From Paenibacillus radicis (ex Xue et al. 2023) (GTDB lineage: Bacteria; Bacillota; Bacilli; Paenibacillales; NBRC-103111), in NCBI RefSeq assembly GCF_024722015.1, contig NZ_JANQBD010000035.1, positions 1 to 64,000 of the forward strand: a stretch of 64,000 nt of DNA, given 5' to 3'. Positions 60,857-64,000 of the stretch are shown piece after piece. Both the position numbers and the translations under genes were made by a program. How positions within the stretch are numbered: position 1 is the first letter of the stretch; every line of letters begins with the position of its first letter. The notes below the pieces were generated by a model. The model was not told the origin of the DNA, ran no database searches, and worked only from the letters and a program-made list of their open reading frames with translations.

Positions 60857-60911
60857 TTCCATGTGGTGATAACATCGTTCCATAGCGGAATGTACAGCCT
60901 CGCATTATACT
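60857..60911 (+). promoter_or_regulatory. galK promoter with two AraC-type half-sites
   Basis: TTCCATGTGG (60857-60866) and TTCCATAGCGG (60878-60888) are direct repeats 21 bp apart, two helical turns. The second ends 17 bp before a TATACT -10 (60906-60911) and sits where a -35 would be; no good -35 hexamer exists. That is the layout of a class II AraC-activated promoter. Confidence 0.5.
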
Positions 60912-60975
60912 GAAGGCATGATGCAGCACTCAAAAGCTTGAACAGCAAAACCAATTTGAATAGGCGGTGTTACTA

Positions 60976-62151
60976 TTGGCAGATTTGCAGGCATTACAGC
61001 AAACTTTTGAAGAACAGTACGGACGTGAGGGTGCGGGAACGCTTCACGTGTTTCATGCACCGGGCAGGGTTAACTTGATCGGAGAGCACACCGATTACAA
61101 CGGAGGTTATGTATTTCCGGCTGCATTGACCTTTGGCACTACGATGCTAATTCGCAAACGCGGTGATGACCAGATTGGATTTGCCTCAACCAACTTTACT
61201 TTACACAAACAAATTTCCATTCACAATATAGCGTTTGATTCCTCCGATGACTGGATTAACTACCCGAAGGGAATTATCGCTAAAATTCAGGAACAGGGTT
61301 TGTCGGTAGGAGGCTATGATATTTTGTACAGCGGTGCTATTCCGAATGGCTCCGGGCTGTCTTCCTCGGCTTCTATTGAAGTTGTGACAGCCTTCGCATT
61401 GTTAACCCTGGAAGGTCATGACGTGGATAAGGTTCAGATTGCCTTGTTAGCGCAAAAAGCTGAGAATGAATTCATGGGCGTTAATTGCGGGATTATGGAT
61501 CAGTTTGCGGTAGCTATGGGCAAGCAGGACCACGCGATTCTGCTAATGTGCGACACGCTAGAGTACAAACATGTACCCTTCCAGAGCGGTGAATACAAGC
61601 TGGTTATCGGCAATACGAACAAGAAACGTGGATTAGTCGATTCAGCTTACAATGAAAGAAGAGCTCAGTGTGAGCAAGCGGTAAAGTACCTTCAAGCGCA
61701 ATTTCCACAATTGACTTTGCTGGGCCAGCTAAGTCTAGAGCAATTCAATGGGGCGCAGCATCTGATCCCGGACGAAGTCGTGCGTAAGCGGGCTCAGCAT
61801 GTTGTGGAGGAAATTGACCGTGTGCTGCGGTCGATGGAGGTGCTGGAGCGAAATGATCTGAACGTGTTCGGCCAATTGATGATTGATTCTCATAACTCGC
61901 TTCGCGATTTGTACGAGGTGACTTGCCTGGAGCTTGATGTGATGGTGGAGGAAGCTCTGAAGGTACCGGGTGTACTGGGTTCGCGGATGACAGGAGCAGG
62001 CTTTGGAGGGTGTACCGTATCTTTGGTGCATCAGGATAGTGTGTCTGCATTTATAGAGCAGGTAGGAGCCGCATACACTGAGAAGGTCGGCTTAATCGCG
62101 GACTTCTATGTGTGCGATATCGGTGATGGAGTGAAGGAAGTTGTAGCTTGA
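60976..62151 (+). CDS. galK: Galactokinase
   Basis: 391 aa. The GHMP kinase signatures are present: galactokinase box RVNLIGEHTDYNGGYVFPAA, the Gly-rich ATP loop IPNGSGLSSSASIEVVTAFA, GVNCGIMDQFAVAMG (catalytic Asp) and the C-terminal GSRMTGAGFGGCTVSLVH. It phosphorylates alpha-D-galactose at C1, the first Leloir kinase step. The start is probably TTG 60976, 8 nt after GGCGG; a GTG three codons earlier is possible. First gene of galK-galE-galT. Confidence 0.96.
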   Translation: MADLQALQQTFEEQYGREGAGTLHVFHAPGRVNLIGEHTDYNGGYVFPAALTFGTTMLIRKRGDDQIGFASTNFTLHKQISIHNIAFDSSDDWINYPKGIIAKIQEQGLSVGGYDILYSGAIPNGSGLSSSASIEVVTAFALLTLEGHDVDKVQIALLAQKAENEFMGVNCGIMDQFAVAMGKQDHAILLMCDTLEYKHVPFQSGEYKLVIGNTNKKRGLVDSAYNERRAQCEQAVKYLQAQFPQLTLLGQLSLEQFNGAQHLIPDEVVRKRAQHVVEEIDRVLRSMEVLERNDLNVFGQLMIDSHNSLRDLYEVTCLELDVMVEEALKVPGVLGSRMTGAGFGGCTVSLVHQDSVSAFIEQVGAAYTEKVGLIADFYVCDIGDGVKEVVA

Positions 62152-62179
62152 ATTTCTAAACAATTGGGGAGGTAGAATC

Positions 62180-63166
62180 ATGGCTGTATTGGTGACAGGC
62201 GGAGCTGGGTACATCGGTTCGCATACAGTAGCGGAGCTGTTAGCCCGCAATGAAGAGGTAGTGGTAGTTGATAATTTACAGCAGGGTCACCGGGAAGCGG
62301 TATTGGGCGGCAAGCTGTATGAAGGCGATATTCGCGATGCGGCATTTATGGATAAAGTATTTCAAGAAAATGAGATCGATGCAGTGATTCATTTTGCAGC
62401 CAATTCATTGGTCGGAGAAAGCATGCAGAATCCCGGCAAATACTACCACAACAACGTATACGGCACCTTGTGCTTGCTGGAGAAAATGAATGAGTATGGC
62501 GTAAAAAAGATCGTATTCTCATCCACCGCGGCTACTTATGGGGAGCCGGAGAATTTGCCTATTCTCGAAAGCGACCGGACGCTACCGACTAACGCTTACG
62601 GTGAAACGAAGCTGGCGATGGAGAAAATGATGCGTTGGTTCGATGTAGCACATGGCATCAAATATGTCTCGCTGCGCTACTTCAATGCCGCTGGAGCTCA
62701 TAAGAGCGGACGTATTGGGGAGGATCATGCGCCTGAGACTCATTTGATCCCTATTATATTGCAGGTGGCGTTGGGACAACGCCCGCATATTTCTATCTAC
62801 GGTGAAGATTACGCTACACCGGATGGCACATGCGTCCGCGACTATATTCATGTCACCGATTTATCGGACGCACATATTCTAGCTGTTGCCAAGCTGCGCA
62901 ATGGCGGCGAAAGCAGTGTCTATAACCTTGGCAATGGCAAAGGGTTTTCGGTTAAGGAGGTTATCGAGATCGCCCGCAAGGTGACGGAACACCCGATTCC
63001 GGCTGTTGTGGAAGCACGCCGCGCAGGCGATCCGGCAACTCTCGTGGCCTCGTCTGAACGTACGAGAGCAGAGCTCGGCTGGAAGCCGCAGCACGATAGT
63101 CTGGAGCAGATCATTCAGACGGCATGGGCATGGCATCAAGGCCATCCAAACGGCTACGCTAACTAA
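62180..63166 (+). CDS. galE: UDP-glucose 4-epimerase
   Basis: 328 aa. The NAD-binding motif is VTGGAGYIGSHTVAELLARN; the catalytic set is SSTAATYGEPENLPI and AYGETKLAMEKMM (Tyr-x3-Lys is YGETK), then YFNAAGAH. It interconverts UDP-glucose and UDP-galactose, completing the Leloir cycle, and supplies UDP-galactose for the envelope. GGGGAGG precedes ATG. 28 bp after galK. Confidence 0.97.
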   Translation: MAVLVTGGAGYIGSHTVAELLARNEEVVVVDNLQQGHREAVLGGKLYEGDIRDAAFMDKVFQENEIDAVIHFAANSLVGESMQNPGKYYHNNVYGTLCLLEKMNEYGVKKIVFSSTAATYGEPENLPILESDRTLPTNAYGETKLAMEKMMRWFDVAHGIKYVSLRYFNAAGAHKSGRIGEDHAPETHLIPIILQVALGQRPHISIYGEDYATPDGTCVRDYIHVTDLSDAHILAVAKLRNGGESSVYNLGNGKGFSVKEVIEIARKVTEHPIPAVVEARRAGDPATLVASSERTRAELGWKPQHDSLEQIIQTAWAWHQGHPNGYAN

Positions 63167-63203
63167 GCGCAGTGCTTAAGGAACGGATAGGAGGAGCATC
63201 ACG

Positions 63204-64000
63204 ATGGAAGAAGCAATAGAAAGGCAGGCGGCTGCGGGGCGTGATCCTCTTGCGCAGGCAGCTGCTGCGCAGGATATTGAAAAGCTGATTAAGTTCGGCA
63301 TTAGGCGCAAGCTGCTGAGCCCGATTGACAGCTACGCTGCACGCAATGCGCTGCTTGAGCTGCTGCGGATCGACGAACCTTATACAGGAGAGGTTGAGGA
63401 GCCTGCTTCCGAGAGTGTGGTGGAGCTGCTCGAGCCTTTGCTCGATTATGCCGCTGTGACAGGTATTCTCGCAGATAATAATACGACGCTGCGCGACTTG
63501 CTGGATGCGAAAATAATGGGCTGCTTGATGCCGCGCCAGTCAGAGGTGGCCAACCGTTTCTGGAGCATCTCCAGTCAACAAGGTGTGGAGCGGGCGACCG
63601 ATGATTTCTATCAGCTCTGTATGGATTCTAACTACATCCGGATGGACCGGATTGCCAAGAATCAATACTGGCTTACGCCGACGGAATATGGCGATTTAGA
63701 AATCACGGTTAATTTGTCCAAGCCGGAAAAGGATCCTAAAGAAATTGCGCTGCTGAAGACAGCGCCTCAAAGCAATTACCCCAAATGTCTGCTCTGTATC
63801 GACAATGTCGGCTATGCAGGTCGGATTAACCATCCGGCAAGGCAGAATCTGAGAGTCATTCCTCTGCAGCTCGATGGGGATGCGTGGTACCTTCAGTATT
63901 CGCCTTACGTTTATTATAATGAGCACAGCATTATTTTCGATCAGCAGCATAGGCCGATGAAAACATCGCCTCACACCTTTTATCGGTTGCTTGATTTTAT
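63204..64000 (+). CDS. galT: Galactose-1-phosphate uridylyltransferase, class II, cut by the window end
   Basis: Starts at ATG 63204 after GGAGG; 265 complete codons are in the window and the frame is still open. The N-terminus (DIEKLIKFGIRRKLLSPIDS) and the block YPKCLLCIDNVGYAGRINHP, then RNLRVIPLQ-like, YLQYSPYVYYNEHSIIF and SPHTFYRLLDF are those of class II GalT of Firmicutes, not the E. coli class I enzyme. It transfers UMP from UDP-glucose to galactose-1-phosphate. 37 bp after galE, same operon. Cysteines in CLLC may bind metal. Confidence 0.93.
   Translation, partial: MEEAIERQAAAGRDPLAQAAAAQDIEKLIKFGIRRKLLSPIDSYAARNALLELLRIDEPYTGEVEEPASESVVELLEPLLDYAAVTGILADNNTTLRDLLDAKIMGCLMPRQSEVANRFWSISSQQGVERATDDFYQLCMDSNYIRMDRIAKNQYWLTPTEYGDLEITVNLSKPEKDPKEIALLKTAPQSNYPKCLLCIDNVGYAGRINHPARQNLRVIPLQLDGDAWYLQYSPYVYYNEHSIIFDQQHRPMKTSPHTFYRLLDF

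Overview
The window reads as chromosomal DNA of a low-to-mid-GC, endospore-forming Firmicute of the Paenibacillus type. The pointers are strong AGGAGG ribosome sites with many GTG/TTG starts, an SLH-anchored subtilase, large hybrid histidine kinases, a DISM-type sensor kinase, WYL and AraC regulators, and rho-independent terminators after most transcription units. I found no rRNA, tRNA, transposase, phage gene or CRISPR array. Assignment to genus is inference from gene content.

Layout. 1-4.3 kb: a degenerate minisatellite, then a LarA-family nickel racemase homologue and a glycerate kinase, divergent from a CdaR-type sugar-diacid regulator. 4.4-5.2 kb: a clear ZTP (pfl) riboswitch with its own promoter and terminator in front of a DJ-1/PfpI gene. 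5.3-6.6 kb: a LigB-type dioxygenase and a DoxX protein, resembling the CatD/CatE pairing of Bacillus. 6.7-7.2 kb holds two structured repeats; each has a second copy elsewhere (44.8 kb and 27.9 kb). 7.2-15.2 kb: an XRE-cupin regulator, a DUF3995 membrane protein, glutaminyl-tRNA synthetase, a LysM-3D wall protein, a secreted protein of unknown function and an OmpR-type two-component pair. 15.3-26.7 kb: surface subtilase, cardiolipin synthase, multi-PAS diguanylate cyclase, M48 protease, a small coiled-coil protein, a kinase-like protein and Dps. 27-33 kb: lipoprotein, aldose dehydrogenase, methyltransferase and membrane protein. 31-37.8 kb: methyl-accepting chemotaxis protein, giant CHASE3/GAF hybrid kinase with three receiver domains, and CheR.

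37.9-51 kb: cyclomaltodextrinase-type GH13, DUF1003 protein, GlgC, SDR, DMT transporter, a hypoxanthine/uracil-type DNA glycosylase, several small or unknown proteins, class A PBP, and a WYL regulator with a DinB protein. 51-55 kb: UxaC and UxaE (hexuronate use) divergent from an AraC regulator. 55-60 kb: unknown protein, RluF, and a divergent response regulator/DISM kinase pair. 60-64 kb: an AraC regulator divergent from galK-galE-galT, a complete Leloir operon with galT cut by the window edge.

How it fits together. The window is rich in sugar-acid and sugar catabolism (glycerate, galacturonate/glucuronate, galactose, maltodextrin, aldose oxidation), each module with a local regulator, plus envelope maintenance and signalling. 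The items most worth follow-up are the ZTP riboswitch that controls a DJ-1 family gene rather than a classical purine/folate gene, the two structured dispersed repeats (one with paired base changes in a stem), and the LarA homologue with all catalytic residues sitting next to glycerate kinase.
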